Shown in pieces: positions 24,866 to 33,236 of a stretch of DNA of 64,000 nt. Numbering within the stretch: position 1 is the first letter of the stretch; each line of letters opens with the position of its first letter. The notes under the pieces are model-generated. The model saw nothing but the letters and a program-made list of their open reading frames with translations, made no database searches and was not told the DNA's origin. Origin of the DNA: Rhizobium leucaenae USDA 9039 (lineage in GTDB: Bacteria > Pseudomonadota > Alphaproteobacteria > Rhizobiales > Rhizobiaceae); contig NZ_AUFB01000014.1 in the NCBI RefSeq assembly GCF_000426285.1, positions 103,729 through 167,728 on the forward strand. The letters run 5' to 3'. The position numbers and the translations under genes are program-made.

Positions 24866-25111
24866 ATGAGAACGAAGACTGAAATCATCATTCTGCACGA
24901 AACCGTGCTGCAGTCATACCTCGTAGACAGCAGCACATTCCTACTATTTGCCGCCCTGATCGGCCTTGGAATTTACCTCGACAGCGCTGCCATGCAGTGG
25001 ATCGGCGGCATACTCGGTATGCTTACGGTCTGCGATCGGTCAATGCGACACAGCCGCATGACGGTCGAACAGGCCCGCAAGCGCCTCGACGAGATCGCGG
25101 CCGCGGCATGA
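24866..25111 (+). CDS. Small two-helix membrane protein, 81 residues
   Basis: The leader AAGAGGAGACTA is followed by TTG 24860 and ATG 24866; I use ATG. Two hydrophobic helices (STFLLFAALIGLGIYL and MQWIGGILGMLTVC) precede a basic helix MTVEQARKRLDEIAAAA. Possible phage inner-membrane protein; role unknown. Overlaps the next gene by 4 bp. Confidence 0.65.
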   Translation: MRTKTEIIILHETVLQSYLVDSSTFLLFAALIGLGIYLDSAAMQWIGGILGMLTVCDRSMRHSRMTVEQARKRLDEIAAAA

Positions 25112-25377
25112 CCAACCGCACCCTCCCACCCATAACAGGCGCGCCACTCGACTTCGTGCCCATCGACGCGCCAGTCCTGCCGCACAACAAGACCGTGTTT
25201 ACGGCACCAATCGTCAAGCGCGCCGCCCTAGCAGCCATAGTAGCGGCGGCCGCCATCGCGCTGATCGCATTCCCAACAATCGGCCTAGTCGCGCTCGCCT
25301 TGGGCGTGGTGACCGCATGTGTATGGGCGGGCGGGAAGCTGGCGGACAAGTACGAGGTTGGACATGACAACCATTAG
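25108..25377 (+). CDS. Small membrane protein, 89 residues
   Basis: ATGA overlap with the upstream gene; longer upstream frame is a shadow. Two adjacent hydrophobic helices (AALAAIVAAAAIALIAFPTI and GLVALALGVVTACVWAGG). N-terminus polar and Pro-rich. Function unknown. Overlaps a further tiny membrane gene. Confidence 0.65.
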   Translation: MTNRTLPPITGAPLDFVPIDAPVLPHNKTVFTAPIVKRAALAAIVAAAAIALIAFPTIGLVALALGVVTACVWAGGKLADKYEVGHDNH

Positions 25378-25474
25378 CGCGCCGCGCGCCAGCCACATGT
25401 GGCCGCCCAATCCGCACAGCTGGTGGCCGGCAATCGTTGCGCTGCTGGTTATAGCCGCGGCGTTCTATTTCTAG
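25364..25474 (+). CDS. 36-residue membrane peptide
   Basis: ATG 25364 lies inside the end of the previous gene (14 bp overlap). Product starts MTTISAPRASHMWPPNPHSW and ends in the hydrophobic WPAIVALLVIAAAFYF. Third membrane product in a row. Followed 12 bp later by the ATPase gene with its own GGAAGGAG site. Confidence 0.5.
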   Translation: MTTISAPRASHMWPPNPHSWWPAIVALLVIAAAFYF

Positions 25475-25486
25475 GAAGGAGAAGAA

Positions 25487-26293
25487 ATGTCTGTTTTCGA
25501 CAGATTGAAATCTAGCAAGCGCGTCAACCCGCCTGCTATCGCCATCTACGGCACGCCAGGCGTCGGCAAGACTTCGCTGGCCGCAGAATTCCCTAATCCG
25601 GTCTACCTCTTCGTTGAGGGCGAAGAGCCGCCGGATGGCGTCGAATTGCCATCTGACCAGATCACTTCTTTCGCCGGCTTACTCGACACATTCGCCGACC
25701 TGCTTGAGCAGGAACACGAATTCCAAACCGTTATCATCGACAGCCTAGATAAGGTTGAGCCGATGGTGTGGGCGGCAACGTGCGCCCGCAACGGATGGGA
25801 TGTCATCGACAGCAACGACAAGGGCTCTCCGACATCCTTCGGAAAGGGCTACCTTGGCGCCGATGTCGAATGGGGCGAATATTTCGAAGCCGTCGGCGCC
25901 CTGACGCGCGCCGGGATGTACGTCGTCCAAATTCTCCACAGCGAAACGAAGAACTTCAACGACCCGCTCGTCGACTCCTACGATCGCTACCGGCCCAAGC
26001 TACAAAAGCGAGCATTGGATCTGGTCATCGAAAACTGCAAGGCGCTTCTTTTCATCAATCGCCGCACGTCCGTAAAGCAGGTTGAGGCTGCTTTCGGCGG
26101 CAAGAAGACCAGCAAGCCGGAAGGCATGTCAGGCTCTGAGCGCATCATTCACACCGACGAGCGCGCCGGATTCTTGGCGAAGAACCGCTTCAAAGGCGCG
26201 CCGGCTCAAATCCCCTACAAGGCGGGCCAGGGGTTTGCTGAGCTTTCCAAGTACCTGATGACGACGGCTACAGCCGCAAGCGAAGCCGCATGA
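25487..26293 (+). CDS. Phage AAA-type (RecA-fold) ATPase
   Basis: 268 residues. Walker A AIYGTPGVGKTSLAAEF at residues 18-33 and Walker B-like TVIIDSLDKVE near 85. Matches the phage nucleotide-binding AAA_24 group that commonly sits beside single-strand annealing or DUF669 genes. Likely acts in phage DNA replication or recombination. GGAAGGAG provides a strong ribosome site. Overlaps the next gene by 4 bp. Confidence 0.87.
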   Translation: MSVFDRLKSSKRVNPPAIAIYGTPGVGKTSLAAEFPNPVYLFVEGEEPPDGVELPSDQITSFAGLLDTFADLLEQEHEFQTVIIDSLDKVEPMVWAATCARNGWDVIDSNDKGSPTSFGKGYLGADVEWGEYFEAVGALTRAGMYVVQILHSETKNFNDPLVDSYDRYRPKLQKRALDLVIENCKALLFINRRTSVKQVEAAFGGKKTSKPEGMSGSERIIHTDERAGFLAKNRFKGAPAQIPYKAGQGFAELSKYLMTTATAASEAA

Positions 26294-26484
26294 CCGCCTT
26301 CACCTGCAACCCCGTCCAAGGCCGCAAGCACAAGGTCGCCCTATCCGGCGGCAAGTTCACCCTCGTCGCCGAGGTTGAGCGCGGCTTATGGGCAACCGTC
26401 ACCAATGACAACAAACCGCTGGAGTTCGCCGACAAGCGGCTGGCCTTGGCGAAGGCGAAAGAATTGTCGCGGGAGGCAGCCTAA
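26290..26484 (+). CDS. Small phage protein, 64 residues
   Basis: ATGA overlap with the ATPase gene. Sequence MTAFTCNPVQGRKHKVALSG has a beta-rich start; contains TVTNDN, a variant of the ANDN peptide. C-terminal helix RLALAKAKELSREAA. Unknown. Confidence 0.6.
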   Translation: MTAFTCNPVQGRKHKVALSGGKFTLVAEVERGLWATVTNDNKPLEFADKRLALAKAKELSREAA

Positions 26485-26636
26485 TGTTCCACCAAGAGCA
26501 ATGGTTCGCTTGGTATCCCGTCATCGTCAAAACGCGCAGCGGCAGTCGTTGGGCGTGGCTTGAATACGTGCTGCGCGAATGTGCGCACACCGCATACGGT
26601 AGCGGCGCTTGGCGCCACTACGCACTCACCAACTAA
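26484..26636 (+). CDS. 50-residue Trp-rich phage peptide
   Basis: Starts at the overlapping TAATG with the upstream stop. Product MFHQEQWFAWYPVIVKTRSG has six Trp in 50 residues. No homology recognised. Overlap is the main support. Confidence 0.5.
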   Translation: MFHQEQWFAWYPVIVKTRSGSRWAWLEYVLRECAHTAYGSGAWRHYALTN

Positions 26637-26661
26637 CCAACCACCACGAAGGAGACTAAAA

Positions 26662-27252
26662 ATGGCCGCATTGGGCAAAAGCTTTGACGCTACGCAGCAT
26701 GACACCACGCAGAGAGAATTCGCCGGCGAACTGCCGAACGGAATCTTTCGCCTTGAGATCGAGACATCGGAGGTGAAGCCGACCAGCAAGGGAACCGGCA
26801 CATACCTCTCCACCATAGTCAAGGTCGTCGAGCCGGAGGAATACAAAGGCCGCACCATCTTCAACAATAACTACAACTTGGAAAATGCAAATCCGGTTGC
26901 GCAAGAGATCGGCCAGAAGCAGTTTGCGAGCCTTTGCCGCGCCATCGGTATCTCCGAGGTCGAAGATTCGGAAGAGCTACATTTCCGCGCATTCGTCGCC
27001 AAGGTTGGACGCGGCAAGCCGTCGGTCGGCAAGGATGGCAAGGAATATCCAGGCCGCGCCGAGATCAAGCGATACTTCTTCCCAGACGAGGAACTGCCGG
27101 AACTCGGCATCGACGCAATCCAGCCTGACGACGAGAAGCCTGCCGCAGCAAACGACAATCGGGCACCGGCAGCAAACGACAACCGCCAGGCTGCACGTCC
27201 GGCTGCCGCAGCGGCAGCGCCGACTGGTCGCCGCCCTTGGGGCTCCAAGTAA
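26662..27252 (+). CDS. DUF669 phage protein (ssDNA-binding-like)
   Basis: 196 residues from ATG 26662 after CCACCACGAAGGAGACTAAAA. Core has the DUF669 pattern: LPNGIFRLEIETSEVKPTSK, VVEPEEYKGRTIFNNNYNLE and QKQFASLCRAIG. The C-terminus is a disordered Ala/Pro tail with two copies of AANDN and ends RRPWGSK. Family members accompany AAA_24 ATPases and are thought to bind single-stranded DNA. The position next to the ATPase supports this. Confidence 0.85.
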   Translation: MAALGKSFDATQHDTTQREFAGELPNGIFRLEIETSEVKPTSKGTGTYLSTIVKVVEPEEYKGRTIFNNNYNLENANPVAQEIGQKQFASLCRAIGISEVEDSEELHFRAFVAKVGRGKPSVGKDGKEYPGRAEIKRYFFPDEELPELGIDAIQPDDEKPAAANDNRAPAANDNRQAARPAAAAAAPTGRRPWGSK

Positions 27253-27310
27253 AATAACCCGGCGGGTCGTCACCAGCGGCCCGCCACTTCACCACAACTG
27301 AGGAGCAAAC

Positions 27311-28159
27311 ATGACCGACTACAGAGCAGAAGCCCGCAAGATTACTGAAAAGTGCTACCCGATCCCCGGCGCTTTCGCAGCCGGCGGAGCGGTGACAAGC
27401 GTATTCACCGGCAAGGACATCAACGACGTTGACGTCTATTTCAAGAGCCGCGAGGCTTTCGAATATGCGGTTGCGCAGGCTTACGAGAATAGCTGGTGGT
27501 GCGTATCCACCACCAAGCGCGCAGTCACTTTCGTCGATGGCGACAACATCATTCAGTTCATGCACTTCGATTTCTTCCCGACGGCACAGGCCATCTTTGA
27601 CGCGTTCGACTTCACGGTCGTCATGGGCGCTTACGACTTCGACACCAGCGAATTCGCATTCCATGATGACTTCCTGAAACACAACTCGCAACGCTTCCTG
27701 CGCTTCCATCCTGGCACTCGCTATCCGCTGGCCTCGGCGACGCGCGTTCTGAAATATCAAGATCGCGGCTATACCATCGGCAAGGGCGACATCCTCAAGA
27801 TTGCCTTGGCAAGCCGCAAGGTCAAAATCGACACGTGGGAAGAACTGAAAGACCAGATCGGCGGCGCCTATGGCGAAAAGGTTGTTCTGGCTGGCGATGG
27901 GCAGGAGTTCTCGCTTGATGCAGCAATCGCCGCGCTGACCGTCGACGAGGCCGGCAAGGAAATATGGATGGCCAACGACAACGAGGCGCAACCGAGCTAC
28001 GCAATCGGCATGCAGAAGAAATTGGCGGAACTCAAGGGCGAGGCGTTCGACGCAAGCCGCTTTGACGAAGGCGAGGATGGCTTAGGCTACCCCGTAGATT
28101 ATGAGCCGCCGGCTCGCGATCGGTCTTCGCCGTTCTCGTTGCTCGGCCTCGCCGCCTAA
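27311..28159 (+). CDS. Nucleotidyltransferase-like phage protein
   Basis: 282 residues. Near the N-terminus GAFAAGGAVTSVFTGKDIND then VDVYF matches the Pol-beta superfamily active-site pattern: Gly25-Gly26, then Asp39-x-Asp41 in a hydrophobic strand. The third acidic residue may lie in IIQFMHFDFF (Asp near 87). The C-terminus holds WMANDNEAQ and a polar tail. Substrate unknown: it could modify nucleotides, tRNA or protein. Sits between the DUF669 and sliding-clamp genes. Confidence 0.65.
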   Translation: MTDYRAEARKITEKCYPIPGAFAAGGAVTSVFTGKDINDVDVYFKSREAFEYAVAQAYENSWWCVSTTKRAVTFVDGDNIIQFMHFDFFPTAQAIFDAFDFTVVMGAYDFDTSEFAFHDDFLKHNSQRFLRFHPGTRYPLASATRVLKYQDRGYTIGKGDILKIALASRKVKIDTWEELKDQIGGAYGEKVVLAGDGQEFSLDAAIAALTVDEAGKEIWMANDNEAQPSYAIGMQKKLAELKGEAFDASRFDEGEDGLGYPVDYEPPARDRSSPFSLLGLAA

Positions 28160-28235
28160 CCCCTACCGCCGCATGGCCACCAACCATGCGGCAACCCCAC
28201 CACCAGCGTATCCACTACCAGAGGAGACCACCACC

Positions 28236-29291
28236 ATGAAACTCACCATCCCCAAATCAGACCTCGCGCGCGTGCTGACCAACGTCGGCCGCGTCATCGA
28301 GTCAAGAAACACCATCCCGATCCTTGGCAACGTGCTTCTGCATGCCGACAACGGCACGCTGCGCGTCACGGGCACGGATCTCGATATCGTCGCGACCGAC
28401 ACCGCGCCTGCGGACGTAAGCGAGCCAGGCGCCGTCTGCGTCGACGCCAAGCTTTTGAGCGATATCGCCAAGAAGGCCGGAAACGATATCTCTCTCAGCC
28501 TTGAAGGTGATCGGCTGATTGTGAAATCAGGTCGTTCCGTCTTTAAGCTGGCGACCCTGCCGGCTGCCGATTTCCCGACGCTCGGCGCCGACAAATACGA
28601 CGCCACCTTCGACATCGATCTCGCCGCGCTGTTTGGCCCGGTTGCCTTCGCCATTTCCGACGAGCAGACCAGATACTATCTCGGCGGCGTGTTCTTCCAC
28701 ATCAAGGACGGCACCGCAACCGCGGTAGCAACCGACGGCCACCGTCTATCTCGGAATAAAGGCCCGTCCATTCCGGAATTTGAAGGCGTCATCGTTCCCA
28801 AGAAGACGGTCGGCCTTCTACCGAAGGGCGTCGTTTCCGTACAGGTAAGCACCGCCAAGATCAAAATTACCGCCGGCGATTTTGTTCTCACCAGCAAGCT
28901 CATCGACGGCACGTTCCCGGATTATGAGCGCGTCATCCCGACCAGCAATGACAAGATGGTGACGGTCGACCGCGACACCTTCATGAAGGCTGCCGACCGC
29001 GTCGCAACAGTTTCTTCAGAGAAGGCCCGCGCCGTTAAACTATCAATCTTGCAAGGGTCTATTGCCCTTTCCGTCGCATCCGGCGACGCATCGGCAAGCG
29101 ACGAAGTCGAAGCCGGTTACGAAGGTGAGCCAATGGAAATTGGCTTTAACAGTCGGTACGTCACGGACATCATGAGCGTGTTGCCTACCGGTTCTGTCCA
29201 GCTGGCGCTGGCTGACGGTGGCTCGCCTGCCGTCATTACGGGCGGTGCGGAGGGGCTGACGCTTATCTTGATGCCGACGAGGGTGCTGTGA
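28236..29291 (+). CDS. dnaN: Phage-encoded DNA polymerase III beta (sliding clamp)
   Basis: 351 residues from ATG 28236 after AGAGGAGACCACCACC. Three clamp domains are recognisable. N-terminus MKLTIPKSDLARVLTNVGRV then IPILGNVLLHA; middle GVFFHIKDGTATAVATDGHR; C-terminus YVTDIMSVLPTGSVQLALAD with the terminal ILMPTRVL matching host YxxMPMR-L. Slightly shorter than host DnaN (about 370). Composition fits the phage. A phage clamp implies dedicated replisome recruitment or competition with the host clamp. Confidence 0.9.
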   Translation: MKLTIPKSDLARVLTNVGRVIESRNTIPILGNVLLHADNGTLRVTGTDLDIVATDTAPADVSEPGAVCVDAKLLSDIAKKAGNDISLSLEGDRLIVKSGRSVFKLATLPAADFPTLGADKYDATFDIDLAALFGPVAFAISDEQTRYYLGGVFFHIKDGTATAVATDGHRLSRNKGPSIPEFEGVIVPKKTVGLLPKGVVSVQVSTAKIKITAGDFVLTSKLIDGTFPDYERVIPTSNDKMVTVDRDTFMKAADRVATVSSEKARAVKLSILQGSIALSVASGDASASDEVEAGYEGEPMEIGFNSRYVTDIMSVLPTGSVQLALADGGSPAVITGGAEGLTLILMPTRVL

Positions 29292-29587
29292 TGGCAAAGT
29301 TCATGGTCAACTACACCTTTCACGGCCGTTCGAGCCGTACAATCGAGGCCGAATCGATGGAGGCCGCAGAGGCATCTGTCGAAGCCGAAGTGAACCGAGA
29401 TGACTTCGATATTGATGCCGACAGTATCGATGATGTGAACTTCGATATCCAAGAGATGCACCCCATCACGCGTGAGGGCCGCGAACTCTGGACCACATAT
29501 GTGCGGAAAGGTGACATTCGCGGCCACCAGTCCGCGCTAGCGTCGTCGCCATTGTTTGCGGTTGTGCAGCAAGGGAGCGGTGCCTAA
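29291..29587 (+). CDS. Small acidic phage protein, 98 residues
   Basis: ATG 29291 overlaps the clamp stop (TGATG). Sequence MAKFMVNYTFHGRSSRTIEA with strongly acidic middle (DDFDIDADSIDDVNFDI). The beta-strand start and acidic helix resemble small phage proteins built on a ferredoxin-like plan, but I make no family claim. Confidence 0.65.
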   Translation: MAKFMVNYTFHGRSSRTIEAESMEAAEASVEAEVNRDDFDIDADSIDDVNFDIQEMHPITREGRELWTTYVRKGDIRGHQSALASSPLFAVVQQGSGA

Positions 29588-30516
29588 TGGCTCCCATCCC
29601 ACCCACCATCTCAGCAACCCAGCGCGCCGTTCAAGACGCGCTGGAACAACAAGGCGACGACTGGGAATCCATCGGCGTGCCGGCTGGAGAGATCGGCGTC
29701 GAGTGTGATCGAGCCATCTGGCTTGCCTTCCGGCGCGCGTCTGCGCCGGAAAAGATCAACTGGCAAAAGCGCCGGATTTTTGAACGCGGCGAGATCGAGG
29801 AAGTGCGCTTGCTTGATCTGCTCCGCCTTATCGGCTGTGAGGTGTGGGGCCAGCAGGACCGCGTTCGCGCGGCTGGCGGACACCTTCGCGGGAAGATTGA
29901 CGGCCGCGCGCTTGGCATCATTGAGGCGCCTACCAAGGAGCATATCGTCGAGTGCAAGAGTGCAAAGGACGACATCTTTAAGAAGGTCAAGAAGCACGGC
30001 GTCAAAGTCGGTAAGCCCGAGCACTACGCAACTTTTCAATTCTATATGTTCGGGACAGGAGTCGATCGCGTCTACTACATGATGTCGAACAAGAATGACG
30101 AGGATCTACATTTCGAGCGCGTGCCTTACGACGCCGATTTTGCCATCCGCCAGGTCGCCAAAATCGAACGCATTATCAACATGCCAGAGCCGCCATCGCG
30201 TCTGTGCAGCAAGCGTGACGATTTCCGCGGCACATTCTGCCGACAGGCTGCGGTTTGCTGGGGCGAGACAATGCCAAGGGCGCATTGTCGTAGTTGTCTG
30301 CATTCGACTCCGCTGATGGACGGTAACGCTGGCTGGGATTGTTCACGTCATAGCAAACCGTTGTCCCTGAACGAACAAGACGAGGGCTGCCCTGCCCATT
30401 TGTATATCCCGGCGATGCTTGTTGGATATGAGCAGATAGATTGTTCAGAGGCCGACGAGACAATCAGTTATCGCCGTCCTGACGGCACACTTTGGATTGA
30501 TGGCACCACCAACTAA
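29587..30516 (+). CDS. PD-(D/E)XK nuclease with C-terminal Cys cluster
   Basis: 309 residues. The nuclease core shows FERGEIEEVRLLDLLR, then RGKIDGRALG and HIVECKSAKDD: the Asp and Glu-x-Lys of a RecB/YqaJ-like active site. The C-terminal third has many cysteines (CSKRDDFRGTFCRQAAVC, HCRSCLHS, WDCSRH, GCPAH), suggesting one or two zinc sites. Likely the phage exonuclease partner of the DUF669/ATPase recombination set. Overlaps the preceding gene by 1 bp. Confidence 0.82.
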   Translation: MAPIPPTISATQRAVQDALEQQGDDWESIGVPAGEIGVECDRAIWLAFRRASAPEKINWQKRRIFERGEIEEVRLLDLLRLIGCEVWGQQDRVRAAGGHLRGKIDGRALGIIEAPTKEHIVECKSAKDDIFKKVKKHGVKVGKPEHYATFQFYMFGTGVDRVYYMMSNKNDEDLHFERVPYDADFAIRQVAKIERIINMPEPPSRLCSKRDDFRGTFCRQAAVCWGETMPRAHCRSCLHSTPLMDGNAGWDCSRHSKPLSLNEQDEGCPAHLYIPAMLVGYEQIDCSEADETISYRRPDGTLWIDGTTN

Positions 30517-30561
30517 CCACGCATCCGGCCTCACCAGCCACCCACCACAAGAGGAGACAAC

Positions 30562-31026
30562 ATGACCACCACAGCAAGGCCACCTGAATTCGACAAGCGC
30601 GTCCTAGCCTACATGCCGAGACTGCGCCACGTAGCTGCCCGCCTCGCGCCTAACGGCCAGCAAGAAGACCTCGTGCAGTCTACAATCGAGCGCGGGCTGC
30701 GCTACTGGCGTTCCTACAACCCTGAAAAGAACCTCGGCGGCTGGCTTGTCTACCAGATGCGAAACGTTGCGTTCCAAGAGCGGCGCCGACCGGTGGCAAC
30801 CGACGCCGACATGGATAACATCGCCATCCAGCCGTCACAGGAAGGCGACATCGCTGTATCTGCGTTACTGCGGGCCGTGGCCGGCAGCCCGCACGCCGAT
30901 GTCATGCGGCTGGTAGCGTCGGGCCACACGAGCGAGGAAATCGCCACCATGCACGGCGTGAGCCGGCAGCGCGTGCACCAGAAGATTACGGCATTTCGTC
31001 GTGAGCACGTGAGGGCTGCGGCGTGA
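30562..31026 (+). CDS. Phage sigma-factor-like protein
   Basis: 154 residues after CCACAAGAGGAGACAAC. Region 2-like block MPRLRHVAARLAPNGQQEDL, VQSTIERGLRYWRSY and LGGWLVYQMRNVAFQERRR; region 4-like C-terminal HTH LVASGHTSEEIATMHGVSRQ then RVHQKITAF. This matches short ECF-type sigma factors. It could redirect host RNA polymerase to late genes, although a consensus sigma70 promoter precedes the terminase module. The 43-base leader is the common phage type. Overlaps the next gene by 4 bp. Confidence 0.8.
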   Translation: MTTTARPPEFDKRVLAYMPRLRHVAARLAPNGQQEDLVQSTIERGLRYWRSYNPEKNLGGWLVYQMRNVAFQERRRPVATDADMDNIAIQPSQEGDIAVSALLRAVAGSPHADVMRLVASGHTSEEIATMHGVSRQRVHQKITAFRREHVRAAA

Positions 31027-31274
31027 GCGGGCCGGCGATGATTAGCTTTTCACCAGCAACAACTGGGTCAGGTGACAGGCCGTCCCCTCCTCGCACTGGT
31101 GCCAAACCACGTCCAGCCAACGATAACCTCCACCCCCGCGACATCATCACACCAGAGCAGCTAGCCGCCTTGCGCGCCGCCGGCTGGATGGTGGTGCGCA
31201 GCGACGCGATTAGGTTAGCGCAACTTCACGCCGCTGATGAGGTGCGGGAGAAGTATGAGCGGGAGTGTGGGTGA
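31023..31274 (+). CDS. Small phage protein, 83 residues
   Basis: ATGA-type overlap with the sigma-like gene. Disordered Pro-rich N-terminus carrying RPANDN, then a helical ITPEQLAALRAAGWMVVRSD. No known family. Confidence 0.6.
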   Translation: MSGPAMISFSPATTGSGDRPSPPRTGAKPRPANDNLHPRDIITPEQLAALRAAGWMVVRSDAIRLAQLHAADEVREKYERECG

Positions 31275-32977
31275 TGCTCCAACTCCGAGATTATCAACGA
31301 GCCGCTATCGACGAACTCTATAAATATTGGGCGGAGGGTGGCGGCAATGGTCTTATTGTGCTTCCGACAGGGGCGGGAAAGGCATTAGTTATTTCTAAAA
31401 TAATAGAAGAGTTGATTGCCGATTATCCTGATATTCGCATCCTGAATATTACTCATTCGAAAACTCTGGTAGCTCAGAACTTCAAAGAATTCATTGGCTT
31501 GTCGCCATTTGCTCCTGCAGGAATTTACTCTGCCGGTCTCGGTCGTCGTGATGCTAGAGCGCAAGTCCTGTTTTGCGGCATTCAATCTGTCGCCAACAAG
31601 ACGGACCAACTAGGCGACATTGACCTTGTAATCGTGGATGAAGCCCACGCGATTTCAAGGAATGCCGACACGCTCTATGGCAAGTTCTTTGCGGGCGTGA
31701 AGGCGCGCAATCCAGATAGCCGTGTCTGCGGCCTGACGGCCACGGATTATCGCACCGATTCTGGTCGCCTTACCGAGGGCGAGGGCAAGCTATTCGACGA
31801 CGTGGTTTATGAGATCGGCATCGGCGAGCTAATCGAGCAAGGCTATCTGTCGCAGATCTCGACCAAGAGCGTCAATTCCGTCATCGATCTGAAGGGCATG
31901 CATACGCGCGCCGGCGAATACGTGCCGGGGGATGTGTCTAATGCCGCCGACAAGATCATTGTCGATGGCGTTGCTGAAGATATCGCCAAAGGCGGCAATC
32001 GTCGCGCCGCCATGTTCTTCTGCGTCAGCCAGGAAAATGCTGAGAAAGTGTGTCGCGAAGTGCGGCGCCACGGCAAGACTTGCGAACTGCTGACTAGCCA
32101 GAATCCCGGCGAGCACGACAGGATTATTGCCGACTTTCGTTCCGGTAAGGTGTGGGGCTTGGTTTCAGTGAATATGCTGACAACCGGCGCGAATTACCCG
32201 TTCGTTGATATGATCTCCATCTATCGAAGCACGAAAAGCGCCGGCCTTATCGTTCAGATCATCGGGAGAGTTACCCGCCTTTGCGAGGGCAAGGCGGACG
32301 GCCTGGTGCTTGATCACGGGAACAATTTAAGTCGATTCGGGCCGATCGATCTTATTCGGCCTAAGCCGCCTGGATCTGGTGACGGCACCCCGCCACAGAA
32401 GATTTGCCCGACCGACAAGAAGGACGCAAACGGCAATTTCGGTTGCGATGAAATCCTTTTGATCTCGGTGATGAAGTGCACATGCTGCGGCTATGAATTC
32501 CCACCGAATGAGGAGGAGAAGCTTACCGCGCGGGCGGCAGATGCTCCTGTGCTGTCGACCGAAAAGCCCTGGTATCCGGTTTCGCAGAGGACGTTTCGGC
32601 ATCATCCCGGCAAGATTGGTGCGGACGGAAAACAAAAGCCTGATTCAATCAAGTGTACATATCTTGTGGGCTTGAAGAGCATAAACGAATGGCATTGTTG
32701 CGAACATGATGGCTTCCCGAAATCCAAGGCCCAAAGGTGGTGGTTACTGCACGGTGGCCAGCGGCCCATGCCGAAAACGGTATTAGAGTGGCTTAGCCGA
32801 CAGCATGAGCTGTTGAGCACCGAAGAGGTGCAACTCGATTATTCGAGGAACCCGAAATTTCCTGATGTCATGGCCCACCGGGTTGGTGCCGCCAACGACA
32901 ACACGCCCGAAGCGGCAAACGACAACAAGCACACCTTAGTGCAAGATTGGGAAATTGACGATTTTGTTCCTTTCTAG
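31274..32977 (+). CDS. SF2 DEAD/DEAH-box helicase
   Basis: 567 residues from ATG 31274 (TGATG overlap). Q-like start LRDYQRAAIDELYKYW; motif I LPTGAGKALV near residue 34; motif II IVDEAHA near 121; motif III LTATDYRT; motif VI QIIGRVTRLCEGKADG near 330. A C-terminal four-Cys zinc element (ICP, CDE, CTCCGYEF) and two AANDN copies precede the acidic end WEIDDFVPF, an SSB-tail-like tip. Acts in phage DNA replication or repair. Confidence 0.9.
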   Translation: MLQLRDYQRAAIDELYKYWAEGGGNGLIVLPTGAGKALVISKIIEELIADYPDIRILNITHSKTLVAQNFKEFIGLSPFAPAGIYSAGLGRRDARAQVLFCGIQSVANKTDQLGDIDLVIVDEAHAISRNADTLYGKFFAGVKARNPDSRVCGLTATDYRTDSGRLTEGEGKLFDDVVYEIGIGELIEQGYLSQISTKSVNSVIDLKGMHTRAGEYVPGDVSNAADKIIVDGVAEDIAKGGNRRAAMFFCVSQENAEKVCREVRRHGKTCELLTSQNPGEHDRIIADFRSGKVWGLVSVNMLTTGANYPFVDMISIYRSTKSAGLIVQIIGRVTRLCEGKADGLVLDHGNNLSRFGPIDLIRPKPPGSGDGTPPQKICPTDKKDANGNFGCDEILLISVMKCTCCGYEFPPNEEEKLTARAADAPVLSTEKPWYPVSQRTFRHHPGKIGADGKQKPDSIKCTYLVGLKSINEWHCCEHDGFPKSKAQRWWLLHGGQRPMPKTVLEWLSRQHELLSTEEVQLDYSRNPKFPDVMAHRVGAANDNTPEAANDNKHTLVQDWEIDDFVPF

Positions 32978-32982
32978 AGAAA

Positions 32983-33015
32983 ATTCATTATACTGCGCTG
33001 GCGAAACTAATGAAT
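32983..33015. promoter_or_regulatory. Inverted repeat upstream of the XRE gene
   Basis: ATTCATTA and TAATGAAT separated by 17 bp, 21 bp before the XRE-type start. The arms and spacing suit a dimeric regulator, perhaps the gene's own product. Confidence 0.45.
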
Positions 33016-33035
33016 TATCCTTATATAGGTGATGA

Positions 33036-33236
33036 ATGGACAACGATGAATTTCGAGCCATCCGATCGCGCCTTGGTCTTACTCAGGCGCAGTTAGCCGA
33101 CGTTCTGGGTTACTCGCATCCAATGCAGGTTTCAGAGATAGAACGCGAAACGAATCCTAAGCCGGTGCCTCGCGCAGTGGCATTATTGATGAGGGCATAT
33201 GACGAAGGATATCGACCACGAGATTGGCCAAGGTAA
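33036..33236 (+). CDS. XRE-family HTH regulator, 66 residues
   Basis: Single Cro/CI-type domain: FRAIRSRLGLTQAQLADVLG, then HPMQVSEIERETN. Cro-sized. Own AT-rich leader with an inverted repeat at 32983-33015. Not near either main repressor, so it may control the replication/nuclease segment that follows. Overlaps the HNH gene by 38 bp. Confidence 0.8.
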   Translation: MDNDEFRAIRSRLGLTQAQLADVLGYSHPMQVSEIERETNPKPVPRAVALLMRAYDEGYRPRDWPR

